A DNA stretch of 64,000 bases from positions 62,001 to 126,000 of the forward strand of contig NZ_SNWH01000008.1 of the NCBI RefSeq assembly GCF_004361885.1, read 5' to 3'. The DNA comes from Halomonas ventosae (GTDB lineage Bacteria; Pseudomonadota; Gammaproteobacteria; Pseudomonadales; Halomonadaceae). The position numbers and the translations under genes are program-made. Below, piece after piece: positions 57,048-64,000 of the stretch. The stretch's first letter is position 1, and each line of letters opens with the position of its first letter. The notes beneath the pieces were generated by a model. The model was not told the origin of the DNA. It was given only the letters and a program-made list of their open reading frames with translations, and did no database searches.

Positions 57048-57893
57048 ATGGCAGATGGCCCCCATTCGGCAGTGGCGACAACGCCTGTCGATGCGTTGAT
57101 CCTGGCGGCGGATCGGGGTCCGGACGATGCCGTGACCGCCTTCACCGGCGCGCCCTGCAAGGCACTGGCGCCGGTCGGTGGTATCGTGATGCTCGATCGA
57201 GTGCTGGCGGCGCTGCAACAGAGCCAGCGCATCGAAAGCCTATATCTGGCCGGCCCCTCCCGTCAGGTGATGGCGACCCAGCCGGCGCGCATGGCGCAGT
57301 TCGCACGGGCCGGCTATCACTGGTTCGACAGCGCTGAATCGCCCAGCGCCAGCGCAACCCGGGTGCTTAAGCGGATTCCTGCCGATCGGGCGGTGCTGCT
57401 AACCACCGCCGATCATGCGCTGCTCAATGCGCGTATTGTCGCCGATTTTCTCGATGGGGCTCTGGCGCAGCCGGTCGATGTCGTCGTGGGTCTGGTACGC
57501 CTACCGGATGTGCAGGCACGTTTTCCCGGGATGCGGCGTACTGCCACGCGCTTGGCCGATGGCCCGTTCTGCGGCTGTAACCTGTTTGCCTTCACCACTC
57601 ACGAGGGGCGGCAACTGGCCCGTTTCTGGCGGCGCGTCGAGCGCGAGCGCAAGAAGCCGTGGCGCGTCATCAGTGGTGCGCTGGGTTGGAGGGCTGTCGT
57701 GCGTTACCTGCTGGGCAGGCTGACGCTGGATCAGGCGCTTGGACGGCTGTCACGCCGGCTTGGCGTGCGTGTCGGTGCCGTGATCCTCGAGCATCCCGAG
57801 GCGGCAGTCGATGTTGACAAGCCTGACGATTGGCGCTTTGCCGAGGCGTTTCTCAGGGAGCGGGAGCAGATAGAGACCGCTCACGTCTGCTGA
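57048..57893 (+). CDS. MobA-like NTP transferase-fold protein
   Basis: The 281-residue protein begins 1 bp after the ceramide synthase candidate. It has the shape of a MobA-like nucleotidyltransferase: 'VDALILAADRGPDD', 'APCKALAPVGGIVMLDRVLAAL', 'VLLTTADHALLNARIVADFL' and 'LADGPFCGCNLFAF'. The usual glycine-rich GxGxR loop is replaced by a degenerate sequence, while the central 'TTADHAL' corresponds to the metal-binding acidic site. It may be a cytidylyltransferase for a headgroup phosphate, or a partner of the CDP-alcohol phosphotransferase; activity is uncertain because of the altered loop. Confidence 0.75.
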   Translation: MADGPHSAVATTPVDALILAADRGPDDAVTAFTGAPCKALAPVGGIVMLDRVLAALQQSQRIESLYLAGPSRQVMATQPARMAQFARAGYHWFDSAESPSASATRVLKRIPADRAVLLTTADHALLNARIVADFLDGALAQPVDVVVGLVRLPDVQARFPGMRRTATRLADGPFCGCNLFAFTTHEGRQLARFWRRVERERKKPWRVISGALGWRAVVRYLLGRLTLDQALGRLSRRLGVRVGAVILEHPEAAVDVDKPDDWRFAEAFLREREQIETAHVC

Positions 57894-57951
57894 CCGGCAG
57901 ACAAGGAAACGGTGAGCCGGCGCCGGCCTTGCCTGGCCGGCGAATGCCCCT

Positions 57952-58752
57952 TTACAGCAACCGGACGTCGCTGGTCGCCTGTGTCGCAGCGGTGGTCTGT
58001 TCGATCAGCCGGCGGGCCTGGTCGAGATCGTGCGGAAAGTCGAGCTCCGCCCAGCGCAGACCTTCGATCGACTGGGCAAAGACCTCACCGGTGGCGGCGA
58101 GTTCGTCGATCACGCTCAAGTACCAGCGTGTCAGCGCCTCGGGGGTGCGCATGATGCGCTCCAGCGCGCTATAGAACAGCGCGCCGCCTTCGCCGCGAAA
58201 GGCCATCATGCCGATCGATTCGCCGTTGACGACCTGCAGGTCGAGTTGCTTGCCGACACGAACGAGGCGATTGCCTTCCAGGACGACTTTCATGTCATCG
58301 GCGTCATAGTCCGTCTTGCGGTCGATGGCCAGAGTAATGGGGCGGGCCGGTGAGGCCAGCAGGCGCTCGAGTACCGCCAGCTCGAACAGCGTATCGCCGT
58401 TGATGATCAGAAAGTCGCCTGCGGTCATCGCCGTGCGTGCCATCCAGCAGCTGGCCAGGTTGTCGGCGAGCTCGAAGAACGGGTTGAAGACGAACTCGAT
58501 CTTGATCGGCGCATGCTGATAGCGTTCGTGCAGGCGCTGCTCGACCTGCGCGGCAGCATAGCCGACCACGACGGAGACATGCTCGAAGCCGGCGGCGATA
58601 AGGTTGTCGATTTGGTGCTCGATCACGGCACGCTGATTGAACTCGATCAGACACTTGGGACGATCGGCCGTAAGAGGGAGCAAACGCTTGCCTTGACCCG
58701 CGCTGAGGATGAGGGCTCGGCGTGGCTGCGCATGAACCTGGGAATCTGTCAT
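57952..58752 (-). CDS. LicC-type nucleotidyltransferase, possible headgroup cytidylyltransferase
   Basis: ATG 58752 gives 266 residues. The intact NTP loop 'ILSAGQGKRLLPLT' (15-28) is followed by 'RPKCLIEF', 'FLIINGDTLFE' (metal site), 'DADDMKVVLEGNRLVRVGK', 'GESIGMMAF', 'RWYLSVIDEL' and 'WAELDFPHDLDQA'. This matches phosphocholine-cytidylyltransferase-like (LicC) enzymes. A related protein of the Caulobacter ceramide cluster (CpgD) is described as a phosphoglycerate cytidylyltransferase, so activation of a small phosphorylated alcohol as CDP-X is proposed. It is downstream of the phosphoesterase gene (52 bp gap). The substrate (phosphoglycerate, inositol phosphate, phosphocholine or other) cannot be told. 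Confidence 0.82.
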   Translation of the reverse strand: MTDSQVHAQPRRALILSAGQGKRLLPLTADRPKCLIEFNQRAVIEHQIDNLIAAGFEHVSVVVGYAAAQVEQRLHERYQHAPIKIEFVFNPFFELADNLASCWMARTAMTAGDFLIINGDTLFELAVLERLLASPARPITLAIDRKTDYDADDMKVVLEGNRLVRVGKQLDLQVVNGESIGMMAFRGEGGALFYSALERIMRTPEALTRWYLSVIDELAATGEVFAQSIEGLRWAELDFPHDLDQARRLIEQTTAATQATSDVRLL

Positions 58753-58804
58753 CAAAATTTCTCTTGCTCTATCTGGAATAAAAAAAGATCCGCAAATAAC
58801 CGAA

Positions 58805-59797
58805 TCAATGGCGGATGATGGCAGGCATCTGGCCCGCACCGACAGACAGGCAAGCGGACTGGTTAATGAAATGCCATTTGCTGCAATGGGTATCAATCAT
58901 ACGCCGCGTGACCTTGATTGACCACGCCGGCGCTTGATCCCGGGCGGCATGGTCGGTGATCTCGACAATACTGTAGCCGGCGTGGTCGCGCCCGGTATTC
59001 GGCGTCATCGAGGCGGAAGGGGCGCCCAGCACGAAGGCTTGACCGGCCGGGGTAGACAGGCGGGCATCGAGCGCGCGGTGGGCATGGCCGTGCAGTACCA
59101 GTTCCACGCCGGCGCGACGAATGACATCGGCCAGCGCCGCGGTGTCGGTCAGACGCTTGCGCCAGCCGATCATGCCGGCCACCGGAGGGTGATGGATCAT
59201 CAGCACCCTGAAGTAGCCTTTTACCGCCGTATCAAGCAGGCTCGCTTCCAGCCGGGCCAGTTGGCTTGAGCCAAGCATTCCGGTGGCCAGTGGCCAGGGC
59301 GTCGGAATCGCCGTTGTCACGCCGATCAGTGCGACCTGACCGCGGTAACGCACAAAGGGGAAAAGCGCCTCGCCTGCCTGACCCGACTCATCACTCATGT
59401 AGTCCTGCCACAGCCCCATGGTGGCATGCCAGGGTGCATGCCGGTAGGCGTCATGATTGCCGGGCACGACGGAGATCCGCTCGGGCGGGCCCAGCTGCTG
59501 TAGCCACTCCAGCGCCTGCTGACATTCGCTCGGCAGGCCGACCTGGGTCAGATCTCCGGTCAGGGCCATGTGATCGAAATCCAGGCTCCGCATATCCTCC
59601 AGCAGGGCGTCAAGCACCTCAGGGCGATGCAGATGACGCCGCTTGCGTCGCCAGGCCCAGTAACCGCAGGCGCGTTTATTGAACAGCCTGTACCACTCCG
59701 ATCGGGGGACCGTGGTCAGGTGAGGGTCGGAGAGATGAATGAGGCGCAGTGAACGCGTGCGCGCGTCAGGGCTCGCAGGCCATGTTTTGATCGGCAT
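58805..59797 (-). CDS. Calcineurin-like metallophosphoesterase
   Basis: The 330-residue protein has all five metallophosphoesterase blocks: 'IHLSDPHL', 'ALTGDLTQ', 'VVPGNHDAY', 'LMIHHPPV' and 'LVLHGHAHRAL'. The dinuclear-metal site should therefore be intact. Relatives cleave cyclic nucleotides, CDP-alcohols, UDP-diacylglucosamine or phospholipid headgroups. It is divergent from the CDP-alcohol phosphotransferase and precedes the LicC-type gene on the same strand, so a phosphatase step in headgroup making or remodelling is likely but not shown. No signal peptide is obvious. Confidence 0.85.
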   Translation of the reverse strand: MPIKTWPASPDARTRSLRLIHLSDPHLTTVPRSEWYRLFNKRACGYWAWRRKRRHLHRPEVLDALLEDMRSLDFDHMALTGDLTQVGLPSECQQALEWLQQLGPPERISVVPGNHDAYRHAPWHATMGLWQDYMSDESGQAGEALFPFVRYRGQVALIGVTTAIPTPWPLATGMLGSSQLARLEASLLDTAVKGYFRVLMIHHPPVAGMIGWRKRLTDTAALADVIRRAGVELVLHGHAHRALDARLSTPAGQAFVLGAPSASMTPNTGRDHAGYSIVEITDHAARDQAPAWSIKVTRRMIDTHCSKWHFINQSACLSVGAGQMPAIIRH

Positions 59798-59891
59798 AAT
59801 GGCATAGAATACGCCACCTTTGATGTTAATGACCCGTTCGTTGTGCGAGGCCGGCCATTATTTTTGCGCCCAGGCCGGACCGTTGCGCGGG

Positions 59892-61079
59892 ATGAATCAT
59901 TTGGATGTGACCATGACCGTAAAGGCATACCTTGAAGAAGACGCTGACACGTCGCTATGGGGGCTGACCCCGCGCGGGCGGTTGCAGAAAATGCTGTCGG
60001 CAATGGATGGCGTCGAACTGGGCGATACGGAAGCGGCGGTGGCGGCCGGCAGCGACGTGCTGCTGCTGCGCGCGGACTATGTCTACGACCCGCGCGTGCT
60101 GAGCGGTCTGTTGCAGGCCCGCAACGTGGTATTGCGTGATCCTGAAGACAAGGGGGTTATCGCCGTCCGCACCCGGCTGGAGGGCGATCGCGCCGCCCCG
60201 CCGCGTCTCGCCGAGATGCCGTTGCAGACGCTGGAAGCGGTGACGCCCGACAGTGTCGCCTCAGGGCTGCAATCTGACCTGCGCAAGTTCGACGCGCCCT
60301 GGGTCGCCCGGGCGGATGCGCACAATAGCCGCCAGCTGGAAAACGCCCTGTACAGAGCCGCCTACAAGGGGGTCACCGATCTCGTCACCAAGTGGGTTTG
60401 GCCTATTCCGGCGCGTGCGGTCACCCGCTTGTGCGCCTATGCGGGAATCCGACCCAACCATGTCACGTCGCTGAGCTACGTGCTGACGCTGCTGGCGGGT
60501 ATGTTGTTCTGGCAGGGCCAGTACGGCCTGGGATTGATCTGCGCCTGGCTGATGACCTTTCTGGATACGGTCGATGGCAAGCTGGCGCGCGTCACGCTGA
60601 ATTCCAGCCAGTTCGGCAATCTGTTCGATCATCTGCTCGATCTCATTCATCCGCCGTTCTGGTATCTCGCCTGGGGCATTGGGCTGGCCGCCGACGTGCC
60701 CGAGGGCGTCTACTGGCTCATTTTTATCGGCTACATCGGCGGTCGACTGTGCGAAGGCGCCTTCAAGACGGCGGCGCCCTTTTCGCTGTTCATCTGGCGG
60801 CCGTTCGACTCCATCAATCGCCTGATCACGGCGCGGCGTAACCCCAACCTGATTCTGCTGACCCTGGCCTGGCTGCTGGGCGCCCCCTATGCCGGTCTGC
60901 TTCTGGTCATGCTGTGGACGCTCATCTCCACGCTGGTGCTGGCCTGGCGCGTTGTGCAGGCGCGTAGGGCCAGTCGCCGCGGCGAGCTGTCACCCTGGCT
61001 GTCCCATGTCGATCCCGTCGCCGAGCGTCATCGGCTGACCGTGCGCTGGTTCGCCTTCGCCGACGGCAAAAGGGTCTGA
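59892..61079 (+). CDS. CDP-alcohol phosphotransferase with degenerate N-terminal NTP-transferase-like domain
   Basis: The membrane domain (residues ~165-380) shows the exact CDP-alcohol phosphotransferase motif: D225-x2-D228-G-x2-A-R-x8-G242-x3-D246-x3-D250 in 'DTVDGKLARV...FGNLFDHLLD', with about six hydrophobic helices. The first ~150 residues ('DVLLLRADYVYDPRVLSGLL', 'NVVLRDPEDKGVIAVRTR') resemble the second half of a MobA-like domain, as in fused inositol-phosphate cytidylyltransferase/DIPP synthases, but no NTP loop is present. It would move a phospho-alcohol from CDP to another alcohol. Starts at TTG 59820, ATG 59823 or ATG 59913 are alternatives. Its stop overlaps the lipid kinase start (TGATG), so substrates may be linked. 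Confidence 0.85.
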   Translation: MNHLDVTMTVKAYLEEDADTSLWGLTPRGRLQKMLSAMDGVELGDTEAAVAAGSDVLLLRADYVYDPRVLSGLLQARNVVLRDPEDKGVIAVRTRLEGDRAAPPRLAEMPLQTLEAVTPDSVASGLQSDLRKFDAPWVARADAHNSRQLENALYRAAYKGVTDLVTKWVWPIPARAVTRLCAYAGIRPNHVTSLSYVLTLLAGMLFWQGQYGLGLICAWLMTFLDTVDGKLARVTLNSSQFGNLFDHLLDLIHPPFWYLAWGIGLAADVPEGVYWLIFIGYIGGRLCEGAFKTAAPFSLFIWRPFDSINRLITARRNPNLILLTLAWLLGAPYAGLLLVMLWTLISTLVLAWRVVQARRASRRGELSPWLSHVDPVAERHRLTVRWFAFADGKRV

Positions 61080-62062
61080 TGGCCGCATGGCAGGCTGCGC
61101 CGCCGCGCCGCCTCGGGGTAGTGTGCAACCGCCGCAGCGGTCGCTGCCGTCGCCATCTGGAGCGGATTCGTCGCCAGGCCGCGGCCTGCGCCGCCCTCGA
61201 CTATCGCGAAGTCGAGGATCTTGACGGCATCCATGCGGCGCTGGGCGATTTTGTCGCGGCCAGGGTCGAGGCGATTGCGGTGGTGGGCGGAGATGGTACG
61301 CTGCAGGCGACGCTGACGGCGCTGCTGACGGGACACGACCTGACGGCCGAAACGCTGCCGGCATTGATTGCGATCGCCGGCGGCACCACCAACATGAGTG
61401 CCCGTTCGCTCGGGGCGCGCCTGGCGCCGTGGGCGGCGCTGGAGCAACTGGTAGCGTGGTGCGAAGGGCGAGGCGAGGGGCCACGCCAGGTGCCTCATCC
61501 GGTCGTGCGCGTGGCCCCCGGCACCGCCCCCGTACAATACGGGTTGTTCTTCGGTGCGGGAGCGATTACCGCCGGGGTGGCCTATTTCCATGCGCGGCTG
61601 CAGTCGCGTCTGGCCAGTGCCTGGGGACCACGGCTGGCCTTCGTGCGGATGTTGTGGTCGATCCTGCGTGGCAAGCCCCATCCGCTGTTGCCGCCGACGC
61701 CGTGTCGGCTTGAATTCGATGACGGCACCCGGCAGGAGGGCGCCTATCAGATCGTGGCGATCAGCACGCTCGATCGCCTGATGATGGGCGCGCGCCCCTT
61801 CTGGGGCGCGCAGCCCGGCGCGCTGCGTCTGGCCGCGATGGCGCGTGATGCCGCCGCGCCGTGGCGCTGGCTGCCCCTGGTGCTGTGCGGCTACGGCCAG
61901 AGGGTGGCGCCGCGCGCCCAGGGCTATTTCAGCCGTAACCTTGGCGCGTTGACGCTGATCTGTGAAAGCGACTTCATCATCGACGGCGAACGCTTCACGG
62001 CTGGTTGCGGGCGGCCCCTGCGTATCACGGCCAGCAGGCCGCTGCCTTTTCATGTGCTGTGA
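61079..62062 (+). CDS. Diacylglycerol/sphingosine-kinase-like lipid kinase
   Basis: The 327-residue product has the DAGK catalytic signature V-V-G-G-D-G-T (G70-T74) with 'LGVVCNRRSGR' before it, and 'LIAIAGGTTNMSARSLG' after it, as in the YegS/LCB5 family. The C-terminal beta-sandwich ('YQIVAIST', 'FIIDGERFTAG') is present. In this neighbourhood it may phosphorylate ceramide or a sphingoid base; the Caulobacter cluster has a ceramide kinase (CpgB) of comparable role. Diacylglycerol or another lipid remains possible. It overlaps the CDP-alcohol phosphotransferase gene by one base and so is co-translated. Confidence 0.85.
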   Translation: MAAWQAAPPRRLGVVCNRRSGRCRRHLERIRRQAAACAALDYREVEDLDGIHAALGDFVAARVEAIAVVGGDGTLQATLTALLTGHDLTAETLPALIAIAGGTTNMSARSLGARLAPWAALEQLVAWCEGRGEGPRQVPHPVVRVAPGTAPVQYGLFFGAGAITAGVAYFHARLQSRLASAWGPRLAFVRMLWSILRGKPHPLLPPTPCRLEFDDGTRQEGAYQIVAISTLDRLMMGARPFWGAQPGALRLAAMARDAAAPWRWLPLVLCGYGQRVAPRAQGYFSRNLGALTLICESDFIIDGERFTAGCGRPLRITASRPLPFHVL

Positions 62063-62148
62063 ACCGCCAGTGTGCCATGAAGTGTCCCGTTGACCCCTGT
62101 ACAGGCCGACCCGGCGGCGCCACGGGGTGGTGCTATTCTGGAGTAGCG

Positions 62149-63117
62149 ATGTCATCCGCGACCCTCTCACCGTCCCTCTCGCCGTCTGCCGCGCTGCTGG
62201 AGCAGGTGGCCCGGCAGTGTGCGACGGCCGTTTCACCGGCGCTGGCGCCGCTGCGCGAGCGGGTGCTGGCGCGCTTTGGCACTTCGGTCTGCGCCGTGCT
62301 GTTTTACGGCTCCTGCCTGCGCGATGCGGCGCCGGGTGAAGGCGTGGTCGATCTCTATGCAGTGGTCGACGACTATCGCACGGCCTACGATCGCCGCGTG
62401 CTGCGACTGACCAATGAATGGTTGCCGCCCAACGTGTTCTTTCTCGAAGCCGAGGATGGTGCCGGCGGGCGGCTGCGGGCCAAATGTGCGGTCATCTCCC
62501 TGCATGACTTTGAGGTCGGCTGTACCCGCGCGTTCCAATCCTATCTGTGGGGGCGCTTTGCCCAGCCCTGTCGACTCGTGCATTGCCGCGATGAGGCCAC
62601 GCGTGCCCGACTGCATCGGGCGCTGGCCGGTGCGGTGATCAAGCTGTGGCAGGAGGCGTTGCCATGCCTGCCCCAGCGTTTTACCGCCAGCGAAGGGTGG
62701 CGACGGGCGCTCGAGTTGAGCTATGGCGTGGAACTGCGCCCCGAAGGGGCGTCACGCCCCGGCGTGCTGGTGGCCGGCTTCGAGGCCGAGTATCGTGCGC
62801 TGACGGCGGGTCTGGCCGAGTCGCTGCCGGCGCTGACGGCCATCGACTCTGACCACTTTGCCCATGCCCTCGATGCCGCGACGCAGCAACAGGCGCAGCG
62901 GCGTTGGCGACGACGCCAGCGTCAGGGCCATCTGTGGCATATCCTGCGGCTGATGAAGTCGGTGCTGACATTCGAAAACGGCGTCGACTATCTGGCCTGG
63001 AAGCTGGAGCGGCATAGCGGCCGACGCATCGAGGTCACACCGCGGCTGCGCCGCCATCCATTGATCTTCGGCTGGCCGTTTTTGTGGCGCTTGCTGCGCG
63101 AGCGCGTGCTGCGCTGA
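62149..63117 (+). CDS. Tam41-like nucleotidyltransferase-fold protein
   Basis: ATG 62149 has GGAG 5 bp upstream and gives 322 residues. The fingerprint is 'AVLFYGSCLRDAAPGEGVVDLYAVVDDY', i.e. a G-S loop followed by the D-x-x acidic strand of minimal nucleotidyltransferases (shown in short as FYGSCLRD...VVDLYAVV), and later 'RAKCAVISLHDFEVGC'. This pattern and length resemble Tam41, a mitochondrial CDP-diacylglycerol synthase, and related bacterial proteins. It would use CTP to activate a lipid phosphate, for example the product of the upstream kinase. The family match is by pattern only, and the C-terminal half is very basic. Confidence 0.65.
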   Translation: MSSATLSPSLSPSAALLEQVARQCATAVSPALAPLRERVLARFGTSVCAVLFYGSCLRDAAPGEGVVDLYAVVDDYRTAYDRRVLRLTNEWLPPNVFFLEAEDGAGGRLRAKCAVISLHDFEVGCTRAFQSYLWGRFAQPCRLVHCRDEATRARLHRALAGAVIKLWQEALPCLPQRFTASEGWRRALELSYGVELRPEGASRPGVLVAGFEAEYRALTAGLAESLPALTAIDSDHFAHALDAATQQQAQRRWRRRQRQGHLWHILRLMKSVLTFENGVDYLAWKLERHSGRRIEVTPRLRRHPLIFGWPFLWRLLRERVLR

Positions 63118-63208
63118 GCGATCATGGGCGGGGCGTTTGTTCGACGCACGGGTAACCAGGCCGACCAGCGTCATCCATTCATTGCTTGTCGAGAGGTCGA
63201 AACAGCGC

Positions 63209-64000
63209 ATGAGTGAGCAACCCCCTTCTTCCCCGGCCGCTGCGCCAAGTGAGCCACCGCCGCCCAAGCCGAAAAGGCAGAAGCCGTGGTATATCGTCCT
63301 GGGCCGCAAGGTGCTCAAGGGTGTCGATCGCTTCATTGCGCGCCACTCGCTGGTCGGCGATCCGGCGTTTTTCGATCCGGCTGACTTCGCCTGGACGCGT
63401 GAGCTGGAGGCGAACTGGGCGGTGGTCCGCGCCGAGCTTGACGAGATTATGCGCGAGCGCGATGCGCTGCCCAACTTCCAGGATATCTCCGAAGACCAGA
63501 AGCGCCTGAGCCAGGACAACCAGTGGAAGACGTTCTTCCTCTATGGCTACGGCTACAAGATGGAAGAAAACTGCCTGCGCTGTCCCGAGACCACCCGGCT
63601 GGTCGAGCATGTGCCGGGCATGAAGACGGCCTTTTTCTCGATCCTGGCGCCCGGCAAGCATATTCCCGCCCATCGCGGCCCCTACAAAGGGGTGATGCGC
63701 TATCATCTGGGCTTGAGCGTGCCTGAGCCGCGCGAGCGCTGTCGCATCCGCGTCGGACACGAAGTGGCTTACTGGGAAGAGGGCAAGAGCATGCTATTCG
63801 ACGATACTTACAATCATGAAGTCTGGAATGACACCGATGGCGTGAGGGTCGTGCTGTTCCTGGACGTGATGCGCCCGATGCGCTTCCCGGCATCGCTGGT
63901 CAACCGCATGGCCTTTACGCTGATTCGTCTGTCGCCCTATGTCCAGCGTGCCCGCCGCAACCAGAAGCGCTGGTTGCAACGCCAGCGTCAGTCACGGGCA
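63209..64000 (+). CDS. Aspartyl/asparaginyl beta-hydroxylase-like oxygenase (LpxO type), cut by the window end
   Basis: The frame begins at ATG 63209 and is open to the last base, so the C-terminus is missing. After a Pro-rich N-terminus (residues 1-25) comes the PF05118 fold: 'TAFFSILAPGKHIPAHRGPYKGVMRYHLGLSVP' (landmarks HIPAHRG and MRYHLGL), 'GHEVAYWEEGKSMLFDDTYNHEVWND' with the iron ligands His and a distal His/Arg, then 'RVVLFLDVMRP'. Members include LpxO, which 2-hydroxylates a lipid A acyl chain, and the mammalian AspH. At the end of a sphingolipid cluster it is a candidate for 2-hydroxylating the N-acyl chain of ceramide. A lipid A role is equally possible. Confidence 0.83.
   Translation, partial: MSEQPPSSPAAAPSEPPPPKPKRQKPWYIVLGRKVLKGVDRFIARHSLVGDPAFFDPADFAWTRELEANWAVVRAELDEIMRERDALPNFQDISEDQKRLSQDNQWKTFFLYGYGYKMEENCLRCPETTRLVEHVPGMKTAFFSILAPGKHIPAHRGPYKGVMRYHLGLSVPEPRERCRIRVGHEVAYWEEGKSMLFDDTYNHEVWNDTDGVRVVLFLDVMRPMRFPASLVNRMAFTLIRLSPYVQRARRNQKRWLQRQRQSRA

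Overview
The window looks like a chromosomal piece of a high-GC gammaproteobacterium, most likely Halomonas or another member of the Halomonadaceae. The gene content supports this: NrdA of the Pseudomonas type with two ATP-cones, RstAB, MetE/MetR, the pepA/holC/valS and lptFG blocks, and a KefB/C antiporter. This assignment is an inference from gene content and composition; no rRNA, tRNA, CRISPR array, insertion sequence or phage gene was seen.

Positions 1-15466 hold a flavin monooxygenase fragment, a TelA-type toxic-anion operon with a 58-residue membrane protein, an ATP-grasp / CocE-NonD hydrolase / UMF1 transporter set, a retropepsin-like protease, a FAN1-like nuclease translationally coupled to an XPD/DinG-like helicase, a KefB/C antiporter, a stand-alone LigD-type 3'-phosphoesterase and a DUF3565 protein. 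Positions 15792-24689 hold a rhomboid protease, class Ia ribonucleotide reductase (nrdA interrupted by a 378-residue LAGLIDADG intein, preceded by two NrdR-like boxes 31 bp apart) and the RstAB two-component system. Positions 24676-39157 hold mostly conserved genes: metR/metE with a MetR box, an MliC-type lipoprotein, tag, gloA, a META-domain lipoprotein, valS, holC, ilvE, pepA, lptF and lptG.

From about 39.3 kb to the right end the window becomes an envelope-lipid island, with a visibly less GC-rich sequence. Its first half (39285-48651) has a 2OG-Fe(II) oxygenase, an ELM1-type glycosyltransferase, two sulfotransferases and three more glycosyltransferases. Its second half (48762-64000) is best read as a bacterial sphingolipid (ceramide) pathway. 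A minus-strand operon encodes a FAAL-like acyl-ACP synthetase, an SDR-type ceramide reductase candidate, a dedicated acyl carrier protein, serine palmitoyltransferase and an MsbA-like ABC exporter. Next to it are a HIT protein and a GNAT-type ceramide synthase candidate. Then come genes suited to building a phosphate headgroup: two nucleotidyltransferase-fold proteins, a metallophosphoesterase, a CDP-alcohol phosphotransferase, a DAG/sphingosine-kinase-like lipid kinase, a Tam41-like nucleotidyltransferase and an LpxO/aspartyl-hydroxylase-like oxygenase cut by the window end.

A working model is: FAAL loads the ACP, SPT condenses acyl-ACP with serine, the reductase and N-acyltransferase complete the ceramide, the kinase and CDP-activated headgroup enzymes make a phospho-ceramide, and the ABC protein flips it. 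The first steps follow known Caulobacter-type ceramide synthesis; the headgroup, hydroxylation, export and any sulfation or glycosylation are inferences from gene neighbourhood.
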